Shown here: piece after piece, positions 56,066-64,000 of the stretch | Numbering within the stretch: position 1 is the stretch's first letter | Layout of the letters: the number at the start of each line of letters is the position of its first letter | NCBI RefSeq assembly: GCF_000420465.1 | Contig: NZ_ATUZ01000016.1 | Span: 62,001 to 126,000, forward strand | Origin: Desulfovibrio desulfuricans DSM 642 | GTDB taxonomy: Bacteria; Desulfobacterota; Desulfovibrionia; Desulfovibrionales; Desulfovibrionaceae | Direction of reading: 5' to 3' | Length of the DNA: 64,000 nt | Position numbers and translations under genes: made by a program | The notes under the pieces: model-generated | Databases searched by the model: none | Seen by the model: the letters and a program-made list of their open reading frames with translations, nothing else | What the model was told of the DNA's origin: nothing

Positions 56066-58201
56066 ATGGCACCCCAAGAACTGACTCTCCCAGGCGTAGC
56101 CCAGCGCAACCGCAAGGCGGCGCTGACCATGTCGGCACTGTTTGTGCTGGCGCTCTGCCTGATTTTTATTTTTGCACGTTGGTATCTGCATGATTCGCGC
56201 GCCCAGCTGCTGCGTGAAATGGGACAGGACATGAACTCCCAGGCCTCGGGCAAGGTGGCCCTGCTCACCGTGTGGTCTGGCACCCTTGCCGGTCAGGTAA
56301 ATATTTTTGTCACGCAGGATATGCTGCGGCTTTTCGCCGCAGAGGTTGCCAGTGCGGGTGTGCCCGCCACGGATATGCTGCAGATGGCCCGGCAAAGCCA
56401 GAATGGGGCCGAAGCGGATACGATGCCCCCGGCGGGCACTGCCAGCAACAGTGACCCCCTGAAAAAAATTGCCCCGCGCCTTCCGTTGATGGTCGACTAT
56501 CTCAGCGACTTCATGGAGAAAAACAGCTTCAGCGGCGCGAGCCTGGTTAACACAGACATGCAGATGTACCTCGCCCCGGAAGGAGTGCAGCCGCCTGATG
56601 AGGAGCAGAGGCCCTATTTGCAGCAGGCCCTGAACAGCAAACAGCCTGTTCTCATGCCTGTGCGGCGTGAAAACGGCAGGCTTGTCATGGATATGGCCTT
56701 TCCCATTTTTGCGCCTTTGTATGTGGATTCAACCGGCGACAGGGTGGTTTCCCTGTTGCTGGCCACCTACAGCGTCTTGCCTGTAACCGCTGCGGCAACG
56801 GGCGAAGCGGGCAATGGCAGCCAGTACAATACATTTATTCTTCAATCCTTTGGTGAAAAGCTGCAACGCATTGCACCTACCGAAGTGTCGGGCGTGTCAG
56901 ATTTGCCCGGCTGGTCGCTGCATGATGAAAAACTGCCGCTTGGCACACGTATTGATCCCGGCCTGCCGGAAGGCGAGCGCGAGATATACGGGCTTGCCCT
57001 GCCCGTGCCCAACCTGCCCTGGCTTGTGGAGCAAACCTTGCCCGTGAGCCGTATTGATGAAAGATTTGCCGGCATAAAGCAGAACGTTGTTGTGGCTTCA
57101 CTGATCATGGCTGCGCTGGTTGGCGGCCTGCTGGCCGCCCTGTGGTGGAGCCTTGTGAGCCGTAACGAGCGCGCCGTGGCGGAGCAGATGCACAAGCTCT
57201 ATCTGGTGGTCAACCAGCAAAAGCAGATCATGGACGGCGTAAATTCCGCCCTGTCGGCAGGCATCGTGCTCAACGACCTGAACGGCGTCATCCATTACGC
57301 CAACCAGAGCTTTGCCCGTTTGTGCGGCAGGGAAAAAGCCACGGAACTGCGCGGGCTGAAATATTCCGAGCTGGATATGGAGCTTGCCCGCAGCCTTGTA
57401 ACCCACACGCTGGCCGTACACAGGGCGGGTGAACCCTTCAGCTTTGCCGAAGCCCTTCTGGTGGATGGCAAGCTGCGCTATTACCTTACCTCCTGCACTC
57501 CGTTTCGGGATGAAAACGGGCGCCTCTCGGGCATGGTCTCCGTGTACAGCGACATGACGGATATTGCTGTGGCGCAGCAGCGTTCGCAGCAGATGGTCGC
57601 CCAGACCGTCAACGCTTTCGTCAAGGCCATCGAGGCCGTTGACACCTATCTGCGCGGGCAGTCGGCCTTTACGGCGCAACTGGCGGTTTCTCTGGCCTGC
57701 GGGCTTGGCCGCAACGATGCGGAAACCCTTGCCACCCTGCGCACGGCAGCCAATCTTTCGCATGTGGGCATGATCCAGCTGCCCAAGGATCTGCTCACCA
57801 AGACAGGCGCACTCTCGGCGCAGGAACGGGCTTTGCTGCAACAGCATGTGGAATTTGCCCGCGAGGCCCTGGCAGACATCGACTTTGGCCTGCCGGTGCT
57901 GGAGGCCATCACCCAGATGTACGAGCGCCTGGACGGCAGCGGCTATCCCCTTGCCCTGAATGATGGGGCCATCTGTCTGAACGCCCGTATTCTGGCGGTT
58001 GCCAATACCTTCTGCGCGCTTATGCGGCCACGCTCCTACCGCGAGGCGCACAGTACGGAAGATGCCCTGAATATTCTGTCCGAAACTCCGCCCAAGTATG
58101 ACGCCACCGTTGTTGGCTCTTTGCGGGCTTTTCTGGAAACAGAGCCGGGTATGGTTTTTCTGGAGCATTTGCTTGGCGATCCGCAGCCAAACAGCGCCTA
58201 A
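56066..58201 (+). CDS. Membrane sensor with PAS and degenerate HD-GYP domain
   Basis: A 711-residue membrane protein. A first helix is at residues ~20-40, then about 310 residues of periplasmic sensor (dCache-like), a second helix (VVVASLIMAALVGGLLAALWW), a PAS domain around 400-510, and an HD-GYP-like domain from ~530. The GYP triplet is kept (G626-Y627-P628 in DGSGYP), but the HD pair reads S565-H566 and the HHH segment before it reads TQMYERL. It is probably not a phosphodiesterase; it may bind c-di-GMP and signal. AAGGAAAA precedes the ATG. It follows the secretion genes in the same direction. Confidence 0.87.
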   Translation: MAPQELTLPGVAQRNRKAALTMSALFVLALCLIFIFARWYLHDSRAQLLREMGQDMNSQASGKVALLTVWSGTLAGQVNIFVTQDMLRLFAAEVASAGVPATDMLQMARQSQNGAEADTMPPAGTASNSDPLKKIAPRLPLMVDYLSDFMEKNSFSGASLVNTDMQMYLAPEGVQPPDEEQRPYLQQALNSKQPVLMPVRRENGRLVMDMAFPIFAPLYVDSTGDRVVSLLLATYSVLPVTAAATGEAGNGSQYNTFILQSFGEKLQRIAPTEVSGVSDLPGWSLHDEKLPLGTRIDPGLPEGEREIYGLALPVPNLPWLVEQTLPVSRIDERFAGIKQNVVVASLIMAALVGGLLAALWWSLVSRNERAVAEQMHKLYLVVNQQKQIMDGVNSALSAGIVLNDLNGVIHYANQSFARLCGREKATELRGLKYSELDMELARSLVTHTLAVHRAGEPFSFAEALLVDGKLRYYLTSCTPFRDENGRLSGMVSVYSDMTDIAVAQQRSQQMVAQTVNAFVKAIEAVDTYLRGQSAFTAQLAVSLACGLGRNDAETLATLRTAANLSHVGMIQLPKDLLTKTGALSAQERALLQQHVEFAREALADIDFGLPVLEAITQMYERLDGSGYPLALNDGAICLNARILAVANTFCALMRPRSYREAHSTEDALNILSETPPKYDATVVGSLRAFLETEPGMVFLEHLLGDPQPNSA

Positions 58202-58219
58202 TAGGTACAGGGGTTAACA

Positions 58220-59497
58220 ATGCGCATTCTTTTTCTGAATTCTGTTTTTCCTGGTCGCTTTCGTTCTCTTGCCCAGGCCTTTGGCGCATCCCAGAACAAT
58301 ACCGTGCTGTTTCTTGCAGAAACCGGGCAAAAACTTGCTATTCCCGGTGTGCGGCGGCTGCGTCTGGCGCCGCCTGCACCCTATGAAAGCGATGACCCGG
58401 CAGAAAAGGAAATCGTAACGCGCCTGCGGCGTGGCGCGCGGGCGGGCAATGCCCTGCTGTCGCTGCGGAGAAACGGTTTTGTCCCAGATATTATCTGCGC
58501 TGCGGCAAGCATGGGCGGCAGCTTTTACGTGCGCGACATCTTCCCCAAGGCTTTTTATGTGGCTCAGGGCGACTGGTTTTACAACAACGGCGAGAGCCAC
58601 TGCTTTTTTACGCGTGGCAACCCTCGCCCCCCGGCGGATTTTGCCCCCCTGCGGGTTTCCAATCTGTGGGAATACAACGCGCTGGGCGAATGCCAGCTTG
58701 CCGTTACCTCCTCCCTCTGGCAGCGCGCCCAGTATCCCCCCGCGTTGCAACGCGACATAAAGGTTGTGCCCAGCGGCATCAACACTCGCTTTTTTTTGCC
58801 CGGCGAGGAAAAAAAGGATGGCGATGCCACCGGCGATGGCGTTGCTGATTCCTGGGGATGCGCAAGCAATGAGCTGGTGACCTTTTGCGGCCCCATGCAC
58901 GATCCCGCGCGCGGCTTTGACCAGTTTCGCAAGTGCCTGCCGCGTCTGCTTGAATTGCGCCCAAACTGTCTGGTGGTGCTGGCCTGGCTTGATATTGCCC
59001 AGACCGGGCGCAAGCAGAATGGCGGCGCAGATACGCCAGCCGAATGCTCCGAGACCGGCAAGGCCATGCGCCGCGCGGTGGATATTCTGGGCATTGACCA
59101 GAGCTTCCGGGCGCGTGTGCACCTGCTTGGCGCGCGTTCGCTCAAGGAATACCGGACCATGCTGCAACATTCCACCGCCCATGTGTATCTGGCGGCGCCG
59201 CATGTGTTTTCCACCGGTTTGCTTGAGGCCATGGCCTGCGGCTCACTGGTCGTGGCATCAGACACGCCTCCCGTGCGCGAAGTGGTGCAGGACGGCGTAA
59301 ACGGCTTTTTGTGCGACTTCTGGGATCATGAAAACATGGCGCAAAAACTGGCCGATGTGCTGGCGCGGGCTCCGCAGCTGGGACATGTGCGGCGTAATGC
59401 GCGGCAGACTGTGCTGCGCTCGTATGACGCGGATGTGCAGACGCGCAGATTTATGGATCTGATCAGCGCAAGCATGAAGACCCGGGCAGAAGGCTGA
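58220..59497 (+). CDS. GT4-family glycosyltransferase
   Basis: A 425-residue GT-B glycosyltransferase. The N-terminal half has a leading strand MRILFLNSVFPG and the GDWFYNNGES region. The C-terminal half has PSGINTRFF, FCGPMHDPARGFDQF, and HVFSTGLLEAMACG, where a typical Ser/Glu pair of the family holds the donor. The insert EEKKDGDATGDGVADSWG is low in complexity. Spacing is 18 bp after the HD-GYP-like gene, so it is in the same operon and possibly glycosylates the exported surface protein or makes surface glycan. Donor and acceptor unknown. Confidence 0.88.
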   Translation: MRILFLNSVFPGRFRSLAQAFGASQNNTVLFLAETGQKLAIPGVRRLRLAPPAPYESDDPAEKEIVTRLRRGARAGNALLSLRRNGFVPDIICAAASMGGSFYVRDIFPKAFYVAQGDWFYNNGESHCFFTRGNPRPPADFAPLRVSNLWEYNALGECQLAVTSSLWQRAQYPPALQRDIKVVPSGINTRFFLPGEEKKDGDATGDGVADSWGCASNELVTFCGPMHDPARGFDQFRKCLPRLLELRPNCLVVLAWLDIAQTGRKQNGGADTPAECSETGKAMRRAVDILGIDQSFRARVHLLGARSLKEYRTMLQHSTAHVYLAAPHVFSTGLLEAMACGSLVVASDTPPVREVVQDGVNGFLCDFWDHENMAQKLADVLARAPQLGHVRRNARQTVLRSYDADVQTRRFMDLISASMKTRAEG

Positions 59498-59569
59498 CAT
59501 CAGGCCAGCCGGGACGGCCTTGCTGCACCGGGCGGTATGCTGCGCGGGGCTGACCGGCAATAGTCCGGC

Positions 59570-61195
59570 TTACAACCCCTGCATGGCGAGCCTTGCTTCA
59601 AATTCGTGCGAAGGCTCAGGTTTGGCGTAAAAAAAGCCCTGCGCCGTGTAGCAGCCCAGCTTCATGATGATGGCAGACTGTTCTGCTGTTTCCACCCCTT
59701 CGCTGATGACATTCATGCCAAGATCCGAAGCCAGGCGAATGATATTGCCAAGCACTATCTGCGCCCGTTGCCCCGGCAGGTCGCGCTGGATGAAGCTGCG
59801 ATCAATCTTGAGGCAGTCCGCGTCAAGCATCTGCACAATACCCAGGGACGAATAGCCTGCGCCAAAATCGTCAATGGCCGTTTTAAAGCCCATTTCCTTC
59901 AGTTGAACGATCTGTAGCCAGACAGCTTCAGGGTTGTTCATGATGGCGCTTTCGGTGATTTCCACTTCCAGCAGGTGGTGCGGCACGGAATAGCGGTCGG
60001 CAATATCCGCAAGCCGCTGGGTAAAGTGGGGACGGTCAAAATGCAGCCGCGAAAAATTGCATGAAACAGAATGCAGCGGAAGGTTGCGCGTCTTCCAGCT
60101 GCGCAGGTTGCGGCAGGCCTGCTCAAATACAAAAAAATCAATGGACGTCACAAGGCCGTTGCGTTCAAACATGGGGATAAAACTGCCCGGCAGCAGCATT
60201 CCCCGTGAGGGATGATCCCACCGCACCAGCGCCTCGCTGCCAGTAATTGCTCCTGTGCGCATGTTCACCTTGGCCTGATACCACACCTGCATTTCACCGT
60301 TGGTCAGGGCGTCCTCCAGCTTGCCGTTCAGTTCATGGCTCAGCAAAGCTTCCTGCCGCATATGCTCGTTGTAGAGCACCATGGGCATGCCGGACGAACG
60401 TTTGGCTTCCAGCCGCGCATAGTTGGCCAGATCCAGCATAAGCTGCACGTCCCTTTCCTGCTCCCTGGGTACGCGGTAGGCTCCGTAGACGGTGCGCACT
60501 GTGTAGGGCAGCGCCTGACTACGCCGCCATTCGTCCAGTTCCCTGTCCATTTCGCGGACCCTGCCCGAAAGCTGCTCCCATGTATCAAACCGCAAGAGCA
60601 GAACAAAGAGGTCAGAGGATATTCTGGCACAGCACTCTTCTGGAAGGATGTTACGTTGCAAAACCGCCGCGTAGGCCTGTAACAGCCTGTCGCCCATACC
60701 AAATCCGAACTGGTCGTTGATTGTCTTGAACTGGCAGATATCACCGGAAAGCAGCATGTAGTCAGAGGTGACCTGGGTGGTTATGAGGCTGTCGCACAGC
60801 ACCTTGAATTTTTCCATGTTGGGCAGGCCGGTCAGTTCATCCTTGTTCATCTGGGCTTCCATACGGCAGATGCGGCTGCACTTGGAACCCAGGCAGTAGA
60901 ACAGAAAGATGATGACGCCCAGGAAAAAGGCAATGAGGCCGCCAATAACCTGGAAAGGATGCTTCCGAACGGCGCAGTCTATGCACTGGTCCATACGGGC
61001 TGCAAGGGAGTGCTCTTCTTCCGGCGGGTACACCGGCAAGCCTGCCTGATCGTTGAATGGAGAGGTTGATACGGCTGCGGAGGATGCATCCTGCGCGGTT
61101 GTGGAATCTGCGGCTGCCTGCGCTGGCATCAGGCTCGCAAAAAGGCAGCAGAGCAGGAGCATCAGCGGGGAAAGGCGGAGGCGAAGTGTCTTCAT
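59570..61195 (-). CDS. c-di-GMP phosphodiesterase (degenerate GGDEF, intact EAL)
   Basis: A 541-residue membrane protein. A signal-like or TM segment (residues 1-28) is followed by a short periplasmic part and a TM helix (about 82-103). The GGDEF domain has lost its signature (SSDLF at 193-197). The EAL domain (from ~300) keeps EAL at 321-323, the Asn in CNFSRLHF, E in EITES, DDFGAGYSS, K in LKIDRSF, and EGVET, so the hydrolytic site looks intact. It should break c-di-GMP. Its position, convergent with the secretion and glycosyltransferase operon, fits local control. GAGGAC lies 11 bases before the ATG. Confidence 0.9.
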   Translation of the reverse strand: MKTLRLRLSPLMLLLCCLFASLMPAQAAADSTTAQDASSAAVSTSPFNDQAGLPVYPPEEEHSLAARMDQCIDCAVRKHPFQVIGGLIAFFLGVIIFLFYCLGSKCSRICRMEAQMNKDELTGLPNMEKFKVLCDSLITTQVTSDYMLLSGDICQFKTINDQFGFGMGDRLLQAYAAVLQRNILPEECCARISSDLFVLLLRFDTWEQLSGRVREMDRELDEWRRSQALPYTVRTVYGAYRVPREQERDVQLMLDLANYARLEAKRSSGMPMVLYNEHMRQEALLSHELNGKLEDALTNGEMQVWYQAKVNMRTGAITGSEALVRWDHPSRGMLLPGSFIPMFERNGLVTSIDFFVFEQACRNLRSWKTRNLPLHSVSCNFSRLHFDRPHFTQRLADIADRYSVPHHLLEVEITESAIMNNPEAVWLQIVQLKEMGFKTAIDDFGAGYSSLGIVQMLDADCLKIDRSFIQRDLPGQRAQIVLGNIIRLASDLGMNVISEGVETAEQSAIIMKLGCYTAQGFFYAKPEPSHEFEARLAMQGL

Positions 61196-61513
61196 GTGAC
61201 GGTGTCCTCGGTCTTCCTGGCGTAGGTGCTGCCAATGGTTGCGAGTGTCCCCATATTAGGCTGTTTGGCTACGGCCGGGAGCATGCCGGAGTCACGGACG
61301 GCCTTTGCATTCTGCGCCAAAGGGAGATGATGCATTCAATATAGGGTGCTGCTCGCGAAAAAGTCAAACGCTTCCACGGAGTACGGAGTCATCACCGAAA
61401 GAAGGCCTGCCGCTTCGGGAGGCGGAGGCCGCGGTACGCGTTTTGCCCCCCGGCTGTCAACCTGAACGCAATCAGGGCACAGGCATGGGCCGGGGGGCAG
61501 GGAATATAAAGGA
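61196..61513. other. Intergenic region upstream of EAL gene
   Basis: No gene. It holds an 11-bp inverted repeat TGCCCCCCGGC (61444-61454) / GCCGGGGGGCA (61499-61509) with a 44-base loop just past the aminotransferase stop. It lacks a T run, so it is a weak terminator candidate. Confidence 0.5.
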
Positions 61514-62620
61514 TTACAGGCAGGCGGCAACTGCCGCCACAAGGCGGTCAATAGGTTCTTCGCGCGCGCCTTCGCCCATGACGCCAACGCGCAGCACCTT
61601 GCCAGCCAGGGCGCCAAGGCCGCCAGCCACTTCAATTTTGTGATCCTTGCGCAGGCTGGCGCGCAGGGCATTGGCGTCCACGCCTTCGGGCGGCACAAAC
61701 AGGTTGACCTGGGGCGCGGCCCCTTCAGTCACATAGGGCTTGAAGCCAAGCTTGCCCATTCCCAGTTTGAGCCTTTCGTGCATGGCCTGATGCCGCGCAA
61801 ACGAGGCCTCAAGGCCCTCGACCAGCAGGTTGTCCAGGGCTTGATGCAAGCCATAATACATATTGATGGGGGCGGTATGGTGATAGGTACGCGGTGTGCC
61901 TTCCCAGTATTTGCGGATAAGCGGCACATCCAGATACCAGTTGGGGATCTTGGTTTTGCGGCGCGCCATGGCCTCCATTGCTGCCTCGGAAAACGAGGCG
62001 GGTGCAAGACCGGGAGGAGTGGAAAGGCATTTTTGCGAACCGCTGTAAAAAGCGTCGATGCCCCATTCGTCCACGCGTACATCCACACCGCCCAGACCGG
62101 CCACGCTGTCCACCAGAAAAAGCGTATCGCTGTTTTTGACCAGCGCGCCGAGTTCGGCCACAGGATTGTTCACGCCGGTGGATGTCTCGGCATGCACCAC
62201 GGCAAGAATCCTGTATTTTTTCTGCGCCAGCTGTTTCTTCACTGCGTCCACAGAGATGGGCGCGCCCCACGGGCATTCCACAGTGTCTACCAGCGCGCCA
62301 AGGCGCGAGGCCACTTCAACCATACGCGAGCAGAACAGGCCGTTGTTGACAATAAGCACGTTGTCGCCGTGTTCCACCAGATTGACAAAGCAGGCTTCCA
62401 TACCTGCGGAGCCTGTGCCTGAAATGGGAAACGTCACGGCATTGCGCGTTTTGCACACAGCGCGAAGCTGCTCTTGCAGGGCGTCCATAACCTTGATGCA
62501 GTCAGGGTCAAGATGCCCGAGAGTGGGCAGGCTCATGGCCTCAAGCACGTTGGCCGCAACCGGGCTGGGGCCGGGGGCCATCAGAAGCACATGGTCCAGT
62601 GTTCCGAAAACCGTGGTCAT
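61514..62620 (-). CDS. Class V aminotransferase (alanine/serine-glyoxylate type)
   Basis: A 368-residue PLP aminotransferase of the AGT/serine-pyruvate family. The N-terminal APGPSPVAANV and TGSAGMEACF are typical. The PLP-binding lysine is K197 in SGSQKCLSTPPGLAP, with an Asp-containing strand VDSVAGLGGVDV before it. It may interconvert alanine or serine with glyoxylate, pyruvate or related oxo acids. Cytoplasmic. AGGAGAT precedes the ATG. No neighbour defines the donor pair, so a more precise name is not justified. Confidence 0.92.
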   Translation of the reverse strand: MTTVFGTLDHVLLMAPGPSPVAANVLEAMSLPTLGHLDPDCIKVMDALQEQLRAVCKTRNAVTFPISGTGSAGMEACFVNLVEHGDNVLIVNNGLFCSRMVEVASRLGALVDTVECPWGAPISVDAVKKQLAQKKYRILAVVHAETSTGVNNPVAELGALVKNSDTLFLVDSVAGLGGVDVRVDEWGIDAFYSGSQKCLSTPPGLAPASFSEAAMEAMARRKTKIPNWYLDVPLIRKYWEGTPRTYHHTAPINMYYGLHQALDNLLVEGLEASFARHQAMHERLKLGMGKLGFKPYVTEGAAPQVNLFVPPEGVDANALRASLRKDHKIEVAGGLGALAGKVLRVGVMGEGAREEPIDRLVAAVAACL

Positions 62621-62943
62621 GACAATCTCCTGGTTTGTGTGGGGGCCTGCGCTGGCAGGTCCATGCCGGGCGCTTGCTGCGACGGCGGATAGAGAACGCT
62701 ACCACGCATGGAAATGTTTCGGAACCGTCTTGCGGGGGGCGTGCCCGGCATTGTGGAACGGTGTACTTTTTGGGGTGAACCGCTCGACTGTCAGGTGTGT
62801 GTGGGTGCAGAAGGGGCGGTACGCTCGAGGCCCACAGTAAGGCACTTGCCGCCTGCACTTTTTAAAACCCTTGTGGTTCCCCGTGGATGCTGCCAGCTAG
62901 AAGCGTGGTTCACCAGAAGGCCTGACCTGATTGCACAGTCTGC

Positions 62944-62989
62944 GGCCATGCGCATTTTTGGAGATTGCGCATGGCCGTTTTGCGTTTTT
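62944..62989 (+). terminator. Hairpin with T-rich tail, no gene upstream
   Basis: Perfect stem GGCCATGCGCA / TGCGCATGGCC with an 11-base loop, followed by GTTTTGCGTTTTT. It would end a plus-strand transcript, but no plus-strand gene lies upstream, so a small RNA is possible. Confidence 0.55.
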
Positions 62990-63258
62990 GAGATAATGCT
63001 TGCCGGGAGCGGCCATGATTTGCCTTTGCAGCGGCAGAGGCGGGGGGTGAAAAAAATTTTAACCGGCATCCCTCTGACAGATTGTAAGCCAGCAGCGCGG
63101 AAATTTGGCTGCGTTCTGCAAAAAAATGACACTGTGACAGGTATGTGTCAGAAATTTTTTTTATATCTAGAGTTTGTTTAACCTGCTTAAATATAGATAA
63201 ATATGCAATATTGAGCCAAAGTTGCTCTTTTTTGGTAAAAATTTTTGCACGATAGGGC

Positions 63259-63287
63259 TTGCAAAGTGTTTAGGCCTTCCATATATT
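63259..63287 (+). promoter_or_regulatory. Porin promoter
   Basis: TTGCAA (63259-63264), a 17-bp spacer and TATATT (63282-63287), preceded by AT-rich sequence (63040-63250) that may act as an UP-like element. Confidence 0.7.
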
Positions 63288-63368
63288 CACACCGAAGCGG
63301 GAAACCGCTCCATAGGCGTTTGTATGAAACCATAGTCCCAAGCGGGGCAAAAGAAAGGAAGGATAACC

Positions 63369-64000
63369 ATGAAAAAGATCGCTACTCTTCTGTTGGCGGC
63401 CGGCCTTGTGTTCGGCGCTGCCACGGGCGCCAGCGCCATCGACTTCAAGGCCAAGGGCCAGTGGCTCATGAGCTTCGACTACGGCCAGAACGGCGGTTTC
63501 ACCGGCGGTAACGGTAAGACGGGCTTCAACCAGTCCAACAAGGCCTACAAGGGCGAAGACGAATTTGAAGCTCGTCAGCGCGTTCGTCTGCAGTTGGACG
63601 CCGTGGCTTCTGAAGCCCTGTCCGGCACCGTGTTCTTTGAAATCGGCGACCAGACCTGGGGCCGTTCCGACCAGGGCGGTTCCCTTGGCGCTGACGGCAA
63701 CAACGCTGTCGAAGTGAAGAACGCCTACATCGACTGGCTCGTTCCCCAGACCGACCTGAAGATCCGCATGGGCATTCAGGGCATGGCTCTGCCCAGCTTC
63801 ACCACCGGCAGCAACATCTTCAACGATGACGTGGCCGGCATCACCGCCTCCTACCAGTTCAACGAAACCGTTGGCGTGACCGCCCTGTGGGCCCGTCCTT
63901 ACAACGACAACTACAGCAACAGCTTTGACCACAACAGCAACCGCACCAACTACATGGACAACATGGACGTGTTTGCCCTGCTGGTGCCTCTGACCTTTGA
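63369..64000 (+). CDS. Outer-membrane porin, Desulfovibrio type (cut by window end)
   Basis: The first 210 residues of a porin; the frame is open at the window end. A signal peptide (MKKIATLLLAAGLVFGAATGASA) is followed by a mature start IDFKAKGQWLMSFDYGQ. Alternating short beta strands and Gly/Asn/Asp-rich turns follow (DEFEARQRVRLQLDAVA, VKNAYIDWLVP), as expected of a trimeric 16- or 18-strand barrel. AAGGAAGGA lies before the ATG, and codons are mostly those of a highly expressed gene. Together with the strong promoter, this suggests a major outer-membrane protein. Confidence 0.9.
   Translation, partial: MKKIATLLLAAGLVFGAATGASAIDFKAKGQWLMSFDYGQNGGFTGGNGKTGFNQSNKAYKGEDEFEARQRVRLQLDAVASEALSGTVFFEIGDQTWGRSDQGGSLGADGNNAVEVKNAYIDWLVPQTDLKIRMGIQGMALPSFTTGSNIFNDDVAGITASYQFNETVGVTALWARPYNDNYSNSFDHNSNRTNYMDNMDVFALLVPLTF

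Larger units (their letters stand above)
62621..63368. other. 748-bp region between aminotransferase and porin
   Basis: No convincing gene. It has a strong 11-bp inverted repeat at 62944-62976 with a T-rich tail, then an increasingly AT-rich part (63030-63260), and the porin promoter and leader at 63259-63368. Confidence 0.55.

Noticed and set aside
62708-63181. 157-codon plus-strand frame before the porin
   Set aside because: It crosses the orphan terminator hairpin and an AT-rich zone; Cys-rich without family pattern, no SD.

Overview
The window reads as chromosomal DNA of a Desulfovibrio-type sulfate reducer (Desulfobacterota). The indications are a 148-residue flavodoxin with W60 and Y98, a 191-residue rubrerythrin with the D. 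vulgaris-like rubredoxin tail, an adenylate kinase with the C-x5-H-x15-C-x2-C metal site known from D. gigas, a HydG-type radical SAM enzyme, a Desulfovibrio-style porin, and moderately high GC. This placement is inferred from gene content; no rRNA, tRNA, CRISPR array, insertion sequence or prophage was seen. About 44 protein genes were found, two of them cut by the window edges.

Layout. 1-6.1 kb: glycogen cluster (GT4 glycosyltransferase, GH57 enzyme, and a 1418-residue GT3 glycogen synthase/GT35 phosphorylase fusion). 6.2-9.7 kb: serine-hydrolase lipoprotein and a convergent membrane diguanylate cyclase. 10.3-17.7 kb: adenylate kinase, a very large AsmA-like protein, a CgeB-like glycosyltransferase, a small membrane protein and a radical SAM enzyme. 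18-25 kb: Fur-box-controlled flavodoxin, GalE, exported MsrB-MsrA fusion, alanine dehydrogenase, BMP-type binding protein and a HydG-like maturase. 25.5-32.7 kb: NhaD-like antiporter, TrmH-type methyltransferase, EamA transporter, exported unknown protein, UvrA. 32.8-34.6 kb: an AT-richer marR-MFS cassette behind a perfect 22-bp inverted repeat. 34.7-36.5 kb: iron/peroxide block (FeoB-associated Cys-rich peptide with Fur box, Fur-family regulator, AhpC). 36.5-37.5 kb: non-coding region with 95-bp tandem repeats. 37.5-42.8 kb: Fe-alcohol dehydrogenase, ThiC with TPP riboswitch, KtrB-KtrA potassium uptake. 42.8-46.5 kb: AdiA-AdiC-type arginine acid-resistance operon. 46.9-49.4 kb: YgjP-like metallopeptidase, Gly-rich coiled-coil protein, rubrerythrin.

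49.9-61.2 kb is the most coherent accessory block. It holds a complete type I secretion system (TolC, LapB-like ABC transporter with a Cys-less C39 domain, HlyD-type adaptor with a 200-residue N-terminal extension), followed in the same direction by a PAS/HD-GYP protein that has lost its HD residues, then a glycosyltransferase, and finally a convergent degenerate-GGDEF/EAL protein. It looks like c-di-GMP-linked surface protein export, but no adhesin, LapD or LapG is in view. The window ends with a class V aminotransferase and the 5' part of an outer-membrane porin gene with a strong promoter.

Connections: several loci (flavodoxin, FeoB-associated peptide, Fur, AhpC, rubrerythrin, MsrBA) form an iron/oxidative-stress set, and Fur/PerR-like palindromes lie at three of them. 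Three proteins touch c-di-GMP signalling (7.5-9.7, 56.1-58.2 and 59.6-61.2 kb). Regulatory calls are made by eye and untested.
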